Notes: generated from the letters alone by a model not told the origin. A DNA stretch of 64,000 bases from an uncultured Bacteroidota bacterium (GCA_903831575.1 CAIKYB010000017.1:1-64000); one strand, 5' to 3'. Positions 35,809-44,857 are shown, counted from the first letter of the stretch. A program made the numbers and translations.

Positions 35809-36579
35809 GTGAAAAATTTTAGACATCAACACCAACGCCCCAAAAAGAATACGCTTGTTATTGGAAGAGAGGCTATCATCCAAGCGTTGAAAGAGCGTAA
35901 ACAGTTGGAACGTATTTATTTACAATCCACTGTTCATGGGCCACTTATAGATGAAATTAAATTGCTTGCGGCTCAGGAATTAGTTCCGATTAATAAAGTT
36001 CCAGTAGAGAAATTAAATAGCTTTAACATTAGTAATCACGAAGGTTGCATTGCTCAGATATCGAAAATTCAATACCAGGATTTACAACAGATTATTTCCT
36101 TTGTAGTTGAAAATGGACAAACGCCCTTATTTCTAATGTTAGATGGAATAACTGATATCAGGAATATTGGAGCTATTGCCAGAAGTGCTTTTAGCTTTGG
36201 TGTAAATGCCATTATTATTCCCGAAAAAGGGGTGGGCGCATTGAATGAAGATGCTATTCTTACTTCTGCAGGAGCGTTGGAAAAAATTGCAGTATGCAGA
36301 GTAGGAAGTTTGATGAAAGCCATCGATGATTTACATCTCAATGGCATTAAGGTTTTTGCCAGTGAAATGACTGCGGAAAAAAATATTCAAGCTATGGATT
36401 TTACAGAACCATCTGCGATTGTAATGGGAGGAGAGGAGAAGGGAATTTATCCTGCAGTAATGAAAATCTGCGATGAGAAATTTAAAATACCTATGCCAGG
36501 TGATTTTGAATCTTTGAATGTGTCGGTCGCTACGGGAGTGATTTTGTATGAAGTATCGAGGCAGAGAGGAGGGCAGTAA
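35809..36579 (+). CDS. rlmB: 23S rRNA 2'-O-ribose methyltransferase, TrmH/RlmB family (GTG start)
   Basis: A 256-residue SpoU-class methyltransferase. The N-terminal substrate-binding domain begins NTLVIGREAIIQALKERKQLERIYL. The knotted catalytic domain has the three SpoU motifs: MLDGITDIRNIGAIARSAFSFG (motif 1), AIVMGGEEKGIYP (motif 2) and IPMPGDFESLNVSVATGVILYE (motif 3). RlmB methylates G2251 of 23S rRNA; assignment to this exact target rests on overall resemblance. Start codon is GTG. An 8-bp-type repeat array starts right after its stop. Confidence 0.88.
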   Translation: MKNFRHQHQRPKKNTLVIGREAIIQALKERKQLERIYLQSTVHGPLIDEIKLLAAQELVPINKVPVEKLNSFNISNHEGCIAQISKIQYQDLQQIISFVVENGQTPLFLMLDGITDIRNIGAIARSAFSFGVNAIIIPEKGVGALNEDAILTSAGALEKIAVCRVGSLMKAIDDLHLNGIKVFASEMTAEKNIQAMDFTEPSAIVMGGEEKGIYPAVMKICDEKFKIPMPGDFESLNVSVATGVILYEVSRQRGGQ

Positions 36580-36645
36580 GTTTAAAAGGTTTAAGATTAA
36601 GAGGTTTAAAAAGTTGAAGAGGTTGGTTGATTGGTTGATTGGTTG
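36578..36645. repeat. Mixed 8-bp repeat array after rlmB
   Basis: Starts at the rlmB stop codon with GTTTAAAAGG/AGTTGAAG-type units and changes to three tandem GGTTGATT units. It joins both unit types of the intergenic repeat family in one place. Confidence 0.65.
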
Positions 36646-36721
36646 ACAAAATTAGCGAAACTTTGTGCCTGTGGCAATACTTAAGTTTTATTTTTTTACT
36701 TTTTACTTTTGAATTTTAAAA

Positions 36722-37585
36722 ATGAACACTCAGCATAAAATAAAATTAATAGAATGCCCTCGTGATGCGATGCAGGGCTGGCAAGACTTTATTCCAACTG
36801 AAAAAAAGGTTGACTATATCAATGCGCTACTACAAGTGGGATTTGATACGCTTGACTTTGGAAGTTTTGTTTCTCCAAAAGCCATTCCTCAAATGGCTGA
36901 TACTAGAGAGGTGCTGAAAAAAATCACTACGAATAATACCAAAACAAAATTACTGGCCATTATAGCCAATACAAGAGGGGCTGAAGAAGCGTTGCTTTTT
37001 GATCAAATCAACTATTTAGGATTTCCTTTTTCTGTTTCCGAAACTTTTCAACAACGCAACGCTAATTCATCCATTGAACAGTCATTTGATCAGCTGAAAA
37101 GTATTCAGGAATTATGTGTTAAAAATAACAAGCAGCTTGTGGTATATCTTTCCATGGCATTTGGAAATCCTTATGGAGACAAGTATGACGAAGGATTGGT
37201 TTTTTCCTGGGCTGAAAAATTATCAGCATTAGGGATTACTATTTTGTCAATTGCAGATACCGTCGGACTTGCAACGAGCCATCAGGTTGGAAGGGTTACA
37301 AAACATTTAATTGAATCTTTGCCTCAAGTGGAAATTGGGGTTCATCTGCATTCTACAGTTCGCTATTGGAAAGAGAAAGTGGATGCCGCATTACATGCGG
37401 GTTGTATTAGATTCGATGGTGCATTAAAAGGCATTGGTGGTTGTCCAATGGCAGGAAATGATTTGGTAGGAAATATGAATACAGAGTTGATGCTTTCTTA
37501 TTTTCAGGAATTAGGCCGCATGAATAATATCAATGAAGACGCCTTGGAAAATTCATTAATAATGGCAAGCGAGATATTTGCCTAA
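36722..37585 (+). CDS. Hydroxymethylglutaryl-CoA lyase-like protein
   Basis: A 287-residue DRE-TIM-like barrel enzyme. It keeps the metal-binding Asp in IECPRDAMQGW, SFVSPKAIPQMADT, the histidine pair in IGVHLHST, and the Cys loop GIGGCPMAGNDLVGNMNTE. HMG-CoA lyase splits HMG-CoA into acetoacetate and acetyl-CoA in leucine breakdown. The first motif (canonical GPRDGLQNE) and the Cys loop (canonical GGCPYAPGATGN) are both changed, so the exact substrate may differ from HMG-CoA. The next gene begins 10 bp later. Confidence 0.75.
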   Translation: MNTQHKIKLIECPRDAMQGWQDFIPTEKKVDYINALLQVGFDTLDFGSFVSPKAIPQMADTREVLKKITTNNTKTKLLAIIANTRGAEEALLFDQINYLGFPFSVSETFQQRNANSSIEQSFDQLKSIQELCVKNNKQLVVYLSMAFGNPYGDKYDEGLVFSWAEKLSALGITILSIADTVGLATSHQVGRVTKHLIESLPQVEIGVHLHSTVRYWKEKVDAALHAGCIRFDGALKGIGGCPMAGNDLVGNMNTELMLSYFQELGRMNNINEDALENSLIMASEIFA

Positions 37586-37595
37586 TGTATTAATT

Positions 37596-38573
37596 ATGGA
37601 ATTCAGATTAGAATTTACACCAAAAGCAATCGAAGAAAAAATTAATCATAAACATAAATTGTTTCTGGCTGGTTCTTGCTTTACAGAGCAAATCGGAGCA
37701 AAGTTGAGTCATTATAAATTTCAAACCATTGATAACCCTCATGGTATTTTATTCAATCCTATTAGTATTGCAAATGCTATTTCTTCATACATTGAAAATA
37801 AAAAATACACCGAATCGGATTTGTTTTTACATCATGAATTATGGGGAAGCTGGGACCATCACACTAAATTCTCCAATATACAAAAAGAAGATTGTTTACA
37901 TAAAATCAATGCCTCACAAGAAACGGCGCATCAGTTTTTAAAAGAAACGGATTGGCTGTTGCTTACGATTGGTTCTGCATTTGTTTATGAATTGCACGAC
38001 AAAAAAGTAGTAGCGAATTGTCATAAAGTGCCAACGGATAAATTCAATAAAAGGTTGCTTTCGGCTGAGGAGATAAAATCCACACTTTCAAATTTGGTGG
38101 ACCAGTTACTCCATTTTAATCCTCGAATAAAAATAATTTTTACGATTAGTCCGGTTAGACATTTAAGAGATGGATTTATAGAAAACAACAGGAGTAAGGC
38201 TCAGCTCATTAGTGCTGTTCATGAATTAATAGCTGAACAGTCTTCTGCTTTTTATTTCCCTGCATATGAATTAGTTATTGATGATTTGCGTGATTATCGT
38301 TTTTATGCGGAGGATATGGTGCATCCAAATTATAGTGCAACAAATTATGTTTGGGAGAAATTCATGGCAACTTGTATTGATGATTCCTCTCAATTGTTGA
38401 TGAAAGAAATAGGGGTAATAAGAGCTGCTAAAAATCATAAGCCTTTTAATCCGCTATCCTTTCAACACCAAAAGTTCCTGGAAGTTAATCTGGATAAGGC
38501 TCTTAAAATAAAAAGCCAAAATCCTTATATTGATTTTAGTGAAGAAATAGACTTTTTTAAGGCCACCCTTTAG
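37596..38573 (+). CDS. GSCFA domain-containing protein
   Basis: About 325 residues from MEFRLEFTPKAIEEKI (37596); the frame is open slightly upstream only through a TTG. The name-giving motif appears as LAGSCFTEQIGAKL, with NPHGILFNPISI, LLLTIGSAFVYEL, FTISPVRHLRDGF and the late MVHPNYSATNYVWEKF. These features resemble SGNH-type hydrolases (Gly-Ser near the start, Asp/His-type pair near the end), but the biochemical role of the family is not established. It is probably co-transcribed with the HMG-CoA-lyase-like gene. Confidence 0.82.
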   Translation: MEFRLEFTPKAIEEKINHKHKLFLAGSCFTEQIGAKLSHYKFQTIDNPHGILFNPISIANAISSYIENKKYTESDLFLHHELWGSWDHHTKFSNIQKEDCLHKINASQETAHQFLKETDWLLLTIGSAFVYELHDKKVVANCHKVPTDKFNKRLLSAEEIKSTLSNLVDQLLHFNPRIKIIFTISPVRHLRDGFIENNRSKAQLISAVHELIAEQSSAFYFPAYELVIDDLRDYRFYAEDMVHPNYSATNYVWEKFMATCIDDSSQLLMKEIGVIRAAKNHKPFNPLSFQHQKFLEVNLDKALKIKSQNPYIDFSEEIDFFKATL

Positions 38574-38647
38574 AAAAGCGACATTGAAAATTTCTAATTC
38601 CTAATAAAAAATGTAACTTTATTTCTAACAACATTAAAATCACATTT

Positions 38648-39340
38648 ATGAAACATTTTCAGTTATTAATCGTGATTGCATTTATTAGTTTGAATGTATC
38701 TGCACAAAGAGTCAATAAAATTTCTATTGGTGGGAATGGGAGTTCTGTAACATATGGTTTTTTGTTGAGTGAAAATGTAATTGTAAATGTATCACAAGAA
38801 GGTAGTTTAGCAGAGTGGGGCGTAGATAAATATGCAGGTCGACCTACAGATTATATTCAACGGGGATTAGAATCTTATGGAGGGCGAGTAGAGTACTACA
38901 CAGATAAAGACGACTCTGCTTTTCGCGGGAAATTAAAGTTTATTGGAGCTACACAAATAAAATATTATGCATCTTTTGATAACCAATTTTATGTAGGCAA
39001 GATCAAAAGTGTTGGTCCTGTGAACTTTGATTATTATACTAATTATGATGACCCTATGCTGGTTGGCAAAATAAAATTATTAGGATCTGCTAACGTTGGC
39101 TATTATACGTCATTTGATAATGAAGCGTATAAAGGCAAATTGAAATCATTTGGTTCTGTTGCGCTTAGTTATTATTCTTCCATGGAGGATAAATCCTATG
39201 CTGGTAAAATCAAGAGTATAAATGGATCTTCTTTTAGTTATTACGGTTCACAAGAGCATACTTATCAGAAAGGTTCTGTAAAATCGGGAAGCCAGATACA
39301 GGTGTTTAACGGTATTACTTTTTACATCAAAAATTATTAA
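38648..39340 (+). CDS. Secreted protein of unknown function with five 23-residue repeats
   Basis: I do not recognise this 230-residue protein. It has a signal peptide (MKHFQLLIVIAFISLNVSAQ). Residues 94-208 consist of five repeats of exactly 23 residues, starting at 94, 117, 140, 163 and 186. The pattern is GK[IL]K-x-[hydrophobic]-G, four variable residues, a position before YY, then S/N-x-[DE] and an aromatic. Partial copies flank both ends (GRVEYY at 79-84; GSVKS at 209). The lengths are equal, with no insertions, which suggests a regular beta-solenoid or stacked beta-hairpins. There is no T9SS tail or lipobox. It is probably periplasmic or exported. Confidence 0.7.
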   Translation: MKHFQLLIVIAFISLNVSAQRVNKISIGGNGSSVTYGFLLSENVIVNVSQEGSLAEWGVDKYAGRPTDYIQRGLESYGGRVEYYTDKDDSAFRGKLKFIGATQIKYYASFDNQFYVGKIKSVGPVNFDYYTNYDDPMLVGKIKLLGSANVGYYTSFDNEAYKGKLKSFGSVALSYYSSMEDKSYAGKIKSINGSSFSYYGSQEHTYQKGSVKSGSQIQVFNGITFYIKNY

Positions 39341-39951
39341 TGAATTCTGTCGCCTCTTACTTCTGCGCTATTCATTAATTCTTTTTCATAAACAAGCCAT
39401 TCTGCCCAGCGTTGTCTGACAATTTTTTTGTCAATATAATGTTCAGCTAATGTGATGAAAAGGGTATAATGCCCGGCTTCGCTTTCCATGAATTTCCTGT
39501 AAAACTTACGCATATAGTCATCATCGAGCCCTTCGCTTAATCTTTTGAATCTTTCACAACTTCGGGCTTCTATAAGCGCCATAGTCAGCATTTGATCAAG
39601 GAAACGTTCCTCGTGACTGCCGCCTTTTTTTTGAAAATCAATTAATTTATTTACATAAACATCTTTTCGTTGTCTTCCCAATTGTAAATCTCTTTTATTC
39701 AATTCTGCCAGTACCATTCTGAAATGACCCCATTCTTCCGTCACTAGTGGACTTAGTTCTTGAACCAATAATGATTTTTCAGGATTTTTCTGAATTAGAG
39801 AAATACAAGTTGTTGCTGCTTTTTGCTCACAATAAGCATGGTCAGTAAGTATTTCTTCCAATTGTATTTCTGCAAGATTTACCCATCTTGGATCTGTGGG
39901 TAGTTTTAGTCCAAGTATATTTCTGGTGTGCTCGCTTAGATTATTTTCCAT
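39337..39951 (-). CDS. miaE: tRNA-(ms2io6A)-hydroxylase-like diiron protein
   Basis: About 204 residues from MENNLSEHTRNILGLKLPTD (39951); the frame stays open for 61 more codons upstream but that part reads through a repeat and is not family-like. The ferritin-like diiron ligands appear as EEILTDHAYCEQKAA, EEWGHFRMV and ESEAGHYTLF (two ExxH motifs). MiaE hydroxylates the modified A37 of tRNAs reading U-starting codons. Its 3' end overlaps the end of the convergent repeat-protein gene by 4 bp. Confidence 0.88.
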   Translation of the reverse strand: MENNLSEHTRNILGLKLPTDPRWVNLAEIQLEEILTDHAYCEQKAATTCISLIQKNPEKSLLVQELSPLVTEEWGHFRMVLAELNKRDLQLGRQRKDVYVNKLIDFQKKGGSHEERFLDQMLTMALIEARSCERFKRLSEGLDDDYMRKFYRKFMESEAGHYTLFITLAEHYIDKKIVRQRWAEWLVYEKELMNSAEVRGDRIH

Positions 39952-40372
39952 CGTCAAATTTAAAAAAGATTTTGTGGATTGGTTGGAATTATATTCAACT
40001 TGCCATGGTACGAACCAGGTACGAACCACAAAATCTTTAAAAACGAGTCGAATTGCTGTATTAGATGAGATGAATGATGAATTGGGATGTAGTCGCTTGC
40101 TATGGTACGAATCAGGTACGAACCATAAAATCATAAAATCTGTCCCCCACTACTAAAACTGCAATCTAAATAACACTAGCATTAAATATTGTTTCTAAAA
40201 AGGATGTCTAAAATTAAAAACGACTTTTTATGGTTGACTATTTATTGTTTCTGTATTTTTACCACATATTAAATAGCTAACTGAAATAGCCGTAATTATC
40301 GGCTCAATTACAACCAAGCATGATAATTATAACTCTAACATGTAATCCAACTTTAAAGGCAATTATATACAA
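39952..40372. other. Non-coding gap with duplicated 35-bp element upstream of miaE
   Basis: About 420 bp between miaE (minus) and aroQ (plus). It contains a 13-bp inverted repeat (39965-39977 and 40026-40038) and two 35-bp direct copies at 40001-40035 and 40098-40132. The copies match at 32 of 35 positions and each contains two GGTACGAAYCA units. The remainder up to aroQ is AT-rich with nothing recognisable. Confidence 0.6.
40001..40132. repeat. Two 35-bp direct repeats built from GGTACGAAYCA units
   Basis: Copies start at 40001 and 40098 (period 97 bp). All three differences are C in the first copy and T in the second. Each copy itself holds GGTACGAACCA (or its AATCA variant) twice in tandem, followed by an AAAATC tail. 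Confidence 0.75.
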
Positions 40373-40789
40373 ATGAAAATAGCAATTATTAATGGCCCTA
40401 ACTTAAATCTCTTAGGAAATCGTGAAACGGATATTTACGGATTTCAATCTTTTGATGATTATTTTAAGTTATTGAAAAATAAATATACTGGCATTGAGTT
40501 CAGTTATTTTCAAAGTAATGTGGAAGGTGAAATAATTAATGAATTGCAAAGGGTAGGATTTGAATTCCATGGGATTATTTTAAATCCTGGAGGATATACA
40601 CATACTTCAGTGGCGATTGGCGATACAATTGCAGCAATATCCGCAAAGGTTGTAGAAGTTCACATTTCCAACATTTTTGGCCGAGAAGATTTTAGGAAAA
40701 TATCACATGTTTCTGCAAAGGCAAAAGCTGTCATCAGTGGGTTAGGCTTGAGAGGGTATGAATTAGCACTTCAGTACTTTATTGAATAA
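40373..40789 (+). CDS. aroQ: 3-dehydroquinate dehydratase, type II
   Basis: Converts 3-dehydroquinate to 3-dehydroshikimate in the shikimate pathway. The 138-residue length is right for the small dodecameric type II enzyme. INGPNLNLLGNRE at the start, the catalytic-tyrosine loop after it (IYGF), FQSNVEGEIINELQ, ILNPGGYTHTSVAI and VEVHISNIFGREDFR are all conserved. The product feeds chorismate, which mqnA uses. It converges on the DUF4954 gene with a gap of about 10 bp. Confidence 0.96.
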   Translation: MKIAIINGPNLNLLGNRETDIYGFQSFDDYFKLLKNKYTGIEFSYFQSNVEGEIINELQRVGFEFHGIILNPGGYTHTSVAIGDTIAAISAKVVEVHISNIFGREDFRKISHVSAKAKAVISGLGLRGYELALQYFIE

Positions 40790-40799
40790 CAACATAAAG

Positions 40800-42923
40800 T
40801 TATCTCAACTTCCATTTTCGAATTAATAAATTCGTTTTCTTTTCTAGTTTTTCAAATGCTACTATCTGCTCTTTAATAAAGCTATTGTCTTCCAACTTGC
40901 CAATTACATTTTCCATTTCAGCTTTGTTTTCATATACCATAGATCTGAAAGGATTTGTATAATCTTTTGCACGATTCTGGTAAATACCTTCGGTCATCCA
41001 TTTTTTTGTTGCAATCATATTTGTCAACAATTCTTTGAATAGCGCAGGAGTGAAGTCTTTGTTTTTTATTTGCAAGAGTTCTAAGAGGCAGGTATATGCG
41101 TGAATCAATTTGTTCTTATTGTAATTACTACTTTGTTCTTGGTAAAATTCATGTACTTCATCCCAGCTTTTTATTTTATTGGCTTTAATCTGTACTTTAA
41201 GTTTTTCTATTTCAGTTAAGGGCATTAATTGACCGCCTACATTAATCCATTTATTTCGTTCAGCTATCGGCTTTAATATTTTTTTTAAGCTGTCAAAATC
41301 TTGTATTTTATTTTCATTAATAGACCTCAGTATTTCTGTACAAGCATGAAATTGAATTATTTCCTTAAATATCTTTTTTGATTGATTAACTTTAATGATG
41401 CTAGTTTTTCGTTTGCTATTTTCCAAGCCTTTAATAATGGCTTCATCATTTTTATCTACTTCTAGTTTCCCCAAAATAATAAGTGAATCAAATATTTCAT
41501 TTATTGTATCTGGGGCCAAATAGTCAAACTCTATATTTTGAATTTTATGAATTCTTTTATCTCTATTCTGATATTTTGAAGCATTTCTCGCCAATGCATA
41601 CATGTTATACATAAACCAATATGCGGGCATGATCATTAAACGATCATTAGCGAAATCGTTATTGATCAGACTAAAGGGAATAGGGATATTCAATTCAGAA
41701 GGGTAGTCGCCTTTTGCAATCATTGTAAAAGAGGCAAACTTCGAATTATGTTTCAGACTTACGCACAAGCCAGGCCAGAAGCCTCTTCCGGCGACAATTT
41801 CGCCATCTGCGCTTCTGCTATTGTGGTTGCTTCCAATCGTAGCTCCTGCAGCAATATTACTTTGTCCCATAATTAATGAAGCACAAAGAAAGGAGTTGTT
41901 ATGGTGTTGTTCGTGCGATGGAAATATTAAAGTATTTAAAACTTCACAACAAGAAATAGTGGAGTTATTTCCTAAATAAGAATTAATTAATCTTGCGCCA
42001 TATTTAAGTTGAGAATGAGATGCTGTTATAAATCGTACTGCTTTTACGCCATAAAAAATTCTGCATCCATAACCAATAATTCCATTTACTAATTCACATC
42101 CTTCACCAATCTGAGATTTCCTGTTTGCATCACTATTGATGGTCAGATTTTTAAGTTTATTAGCACCTTTGATATAAGCATCTTCGCCAATAATCGTATC
42201 TTTTATAATCCTACAATTTTTTAGTACAGTCCTCTTGCCTATTTTTCCATAGTAACCTCTTTGTTTATCGAATTTCTTCTCGGTTAATTGTTTGAATTTC
42301 TCTAAAAGTTTTTTATCGTCTCTAAATTTGCTCCACATGAATGCATCTCCGGACAACATTCCGTCATAAGGAATAATAAAGCGTCCTCCATTTTCATTAC
42401 ACACTTCAATGATCATTCTTTGCGTTTCTTCTGTTTCCCCATCTTTTAAAATACCATTACCAAACTTTGCTTTATCTGTTGTAGCTAATTCATTCACATT
42501 AGCGATAATTACTTCATCATCTATAATGTAATGGCTCATATAGTCGACATGATCAATACAAACATGGTTGCCAATGTCGCTACTTATTATCGTGCTATTA
42601 TAAATACCTTCTGGAATATTGAAGTCGTGAAACTCATGAAAAACGGCAGATAAATTTCCAATGCGTACTAATCCGAAAAACTTAGAGTTCTTTATGAAAT
42701 TAGGATTGAATTTATCGGAGACGAAAATATTCGCCCAATTGTCTGATGTATTTTGATTCTTTATTAGTATCGCAATCTGTGCTGTAGTTAAGGGCTTATA
42801 TGATGAGCAATTAGGATTCTGTTTGTTCCTTAGATGGTATTCATTTTTCCCTTTCGGAATATATTGCGGATCTATAAAATTATATCCGATTTGTGCAACA
42901 GATTTTTTATTGATAATATTCAT
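40800..42923 (-). CDS. DUF4954 family protein with left-handed beta-helix
   Basis: A 707-residue cytoplasmic-type protein without a signal peptide. Residues about 230-410 carry irregular hexapeptide-like repeats (GKIGKRTVLKNCRIIKDTIIGEDAYI, GEGCELVNGIIGYGCRI, LINSYLGNNSTISCCEVL, IAAGATIGSNHNSR), which indicate a left-handed parallel beta-helix as in sugar nucleotidyl/acyltransferases. The C-terminal third is helical. The length and the segments HNNSFLCASLIMGQSNIAAG and GRGFWPGLCVSLKHNSKFAS fit DUF4954, a Bacteroidota family without assigned function. It is directly downstream of glmS on the same strand, which hints at amino-sugar metabolism. Confidence 0.78.
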   Translation of the reverse strand: MNIINKKSVAQIGYNFIDPQYIPKGKNEYHLRNKQNPNCSSYKPLTTAQIAILIKNQNTSDNWANIFVSDKFNPNFIKNSKFFGLVRIGNLSAVFHEFHDFNIPEGIYNSTIISSDIGNHVCIDHVDYMSHYIIDDEVIIANVNELATTDKAKFGNGILKDGETEETQRMIIEVCNENGGRFIIPYDGMLSGDAFMWSKFRDDKKLLEKFKQLTEKKFDKQRGYYGKIGKRTVLKNCRIIKDTIIGEDAYIKGANKLKNLTINSDANRKSQIGEGCELVNGIIGYGCRIFYGVKAVRFITASHSQLKYGARLINSYLGNNSTISCCEVLNTLIFPSHEQHHNNSFLCASLIMGQSNIAAGATIGSNHNSRSADGEIVAGRGFWPGLCVSLKHNSKFASFTMIAKGDYPSELNIPIPFSLINNDFANDRLMIMPAYWFMYNMYALARNASKYQNRDKRIHKIQNIEFDYLAPDTINEIFDSLIILGKLEVDKNDEAIIKGLENSKRKTSIIKVNQSKKIFKEIIQFHACTEILRSINENKIQDFDSLKKILKPIAERNKWINVGGQLMPLTEIEKLKVQIKANKIKSWDEVHEFYQEQSSNYNKNKLIHAYTCLLELLQIKNKDFTPALFKELLTNMIATKKWMTEGIYQNRAKDYTNPFRSMVYENKAEMENVIGKLEDNSFIKEQIVAFEKLEKKTNLLIRKWKLR

Positions 42924-42981
42924 TATAATCTAAATTAGATTCTCAATAGTTATTTTCTAGTAGTATAATAGTAATTTAAAT

Positions 42982-44823
42982 CTATTCTACCGTAACTGAT
43001 TTTGCTAAATTCCGAGGTTTGTCAACATCAATTCCTTTAGCTGTACCAACATAATAAGATAAAAGTTGAAGAGGCACTACAGTCAATAGCGGAGCAATAA
43101 GTTCATCAGCCATTGGTATTTCAAAATAGTCATTACTAAGTGATTTGCTAAAGAGGTCTCCTTCAGTAATTATGGAAATGACTTTTCCTTTTCTTGCCTT
43201 AATTTCTTGCATATTACTCATAATCTTTTCGTGGTAGGGATCATGAGTCGCAATAAATACCACCGGCAAGTTTTCATCAACCAAAGCTATGGGGCCATGT
43301 TTCATCTCTGCTGCAGGGTAGCCTTCTGCATGTATGTAAGATATTTCTTTTAGTTTCAACGCACCTTCAAGCGCAATAGGGAAATTATATCCTCTACCAA
43401 GAAAAAGAAAGTCGGATGCATCCTTGTATTTTTCAGCAATCGATTTTATGTCTGCTGCATTTTTCAAGATGCTATTTACTTTTTCTGGAACTTGTTCCAA
43501 TTCAAGTAAAAGTTTGAGATAACGTTCGGTAGTAATTGTTCCTTTGTGTTTTGCAATATCCAAAGCTACCATCATTAATACGGCAAGCTGTCCTGTAAAG
43601 GCCTTGGTTGATGCAACTCCTATTTCTGGGCCAGCATGAGTATAAGCCCCAGCATTTGAAATTCTTGCAATCGAAGATCCTACTGCATTAACAACACCGA
43701 AAATAAAAGCACCATTTTCTTTAGCTTTCTCCAATGCAACCAATGTATCTGCAGTTTCACCACTTTGAGAAATAGCGATAATGACATCGCCTTTATTTAC
43801 AATAGGATTTCTATATCGGAATTCAGATGCATATTCAACTTCAACCGGAATTCGGCATAATTCTTCTATGATGTATTCCGCTACTAATCCGGCATGCCAG
43901 CTTGTGCCACAAGCCACAATCATTATGCGTTGGGCATTTAGCAATTGATCAATATTATCATCAACCCCACTCATTTTTATATTCCCTTCTTTAGCGTATA
44001 GTCTTCCACGTAAGCAATCAAAAATTGTATTCGGTTGTTCAAATATTTCTTTTATCATGAAATGGTCATAGCCGCCTTTTTCAATTGCAGCAAGTTCCAT
44101 ATCCAATTTGGTGATGTAAGGGGTGATTTTTTCATTGCCTAAATTCTTCAAGATTAATTCGTCAGGTTTTACAATGGCAAGTTCATAGTCGTTAACATAA
44201 ACTACTTCTTTGGTATATTCAATAATAGGAGAGGCATCACTGGCAAGAAAATGCTCTCCTTTACCAATGCCTATTACTAATGGGCTTCCTTTTCTTGCAG
44301 CAATGATCGTATCTGGGTTGTCCTGTTCTATCAATAAGATGCAGTAAGCTCCACTTACTCTTTTTAAAGCGATTCTTAATGCTTCTTCGAGTTTACAGTC
44401 GTCATTGTTTTTTTGAATGTCTTCAATAAAATTCAACAACACTTCGGTATCTGTGTCACTTGTAAAATGATATCCTTTGTTTACAAGGTCTTGTTTTATT
44501 AAAGCGTAGTTCTCAATGATGCCATTATGGATCATACTTAATTTTCCGTTTGCAGATAAATGTGGGTGAGCATTTCTATCACTAGGTTCTCCATGAGTAG
44601 CCCAACGAGTATGACCAATGCCTATATGCGCATCTGTATTTTTCCCAATCATCGCTTCTTCCAATTCTGCGACTTTGCCTTTTTTCTTATAAACATTTAG
44701 CTTCCCATCATTTAATAAAGCAACGCCACTACTATCATAACCTCTGTATTCTAATCGCTTCAATCCTTTTAAAATGATCGGGTAAGCTTGTCTTGTTCCT
44801 GTATAGCCAACGATTCCACACAT
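42982..44823 (-). CDS. glmS: Glucosamine-fructose-6-phosphate aminotransferase (isomerizing)
   Basis: Makes glucosamine-6-phosphate from fructose-6-phosphate and glutamine, the entry to UDP-GlcNAc. The 613-residue protein starts MCGIVGYTG with the catalytic Cys2 of the glutaminase domain; RGYDSSG, GHTRWATHG and SDTDTE follow. Two SIS domains contain IMIVACGTSWHAG, AISQSGETADT and FLGRGYNFPIALEGALKLKE. The C-terminus ends in the usual PRNLAKSVTVE. Upstream is a TAAATTGC promoter-like box; no glmS ribozyme could be recognised. mgtE lies upstream on the same strand. Confidence 0.97.
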   Translation of the reverse strand: MCGIVGYTGTRQAYPIILKGLKRLEYRGYDSSGVALLNDGKLNVYKKKGKVAELEEAMIGKNTDAHIGIGHTRWATHGEPSDRNAHPHLSANGKLSMIHNGIIENYALIKQDLVNKGYHFTSDTDTEVLLNFIEDIQKNNDDCKLEEALRIALKRVSGAYCILLIEQDNPDTIIAARKGSPLVIGIGKGEHFLASDASPIIEYTKEVVYVNDYELAIVKPDELILKNLGNEKITPYITKLDMELAAIEKGGYDHFMIKEIFEQPNTIFDCLRGRLYAKEGNIKMSGVDDNIDQLLNAQRIMIVACGTSWHAGLVAEYIIEELCRIPVEVEYASEFRYRNPIVNKGDVIIAISQSGETADTLVALEKAKENGAFIFGVVNAVGSSIARISNAGAYTHAGPEIGVASTKAFTGQLAVLMMVALDIAKHKGTITTERYLKLLLELEQVPEKVNSILKNAADIKSIAEKYKDASDFLFLGRGYNFPIALEGALKLKEISYIHAEGYPAAEMKHGPIALVDENLPVVFIATHDPYHEKIMSNMQEIKARKGKVISIITEGDLFSKSLSNDYFEIPMADELIAPLLTVVPLQLLSYYVGTAKGIDVDKPRNLAKSVTVE

Positions 44824-44849
44824 GTTCTATAAGTTTAGTTATTTGTGTT

Positions 44850-44857
44850 GCAATTTA
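44850..44857 (-). promoter_or_regulatory. Putative TAAATTGC promoter element of glmS
   Basis: On the minus strand TAAATTGC followed by AACAC lies 26 nt before the glmS ATG. The same octamer followed by AAC occurs before mgtE (46360-46367) and the third barrel gene (53272-53279), so it looks like a recurring variant of the TAnnTTTG box. Confidence 0.35.

Noticed and set aside
40001-40132. CRISPR or attachment-site remnants
   Set aside because: Only two copies, 62 bp apart, no integrase or tRNA gene next to them.
39952-40134. N-terminal extension of MiaE of 61 residues
   Set aside because: It reads through the duplicated 35-bp element; MiaE-like sequence begins at MENNLSEH.
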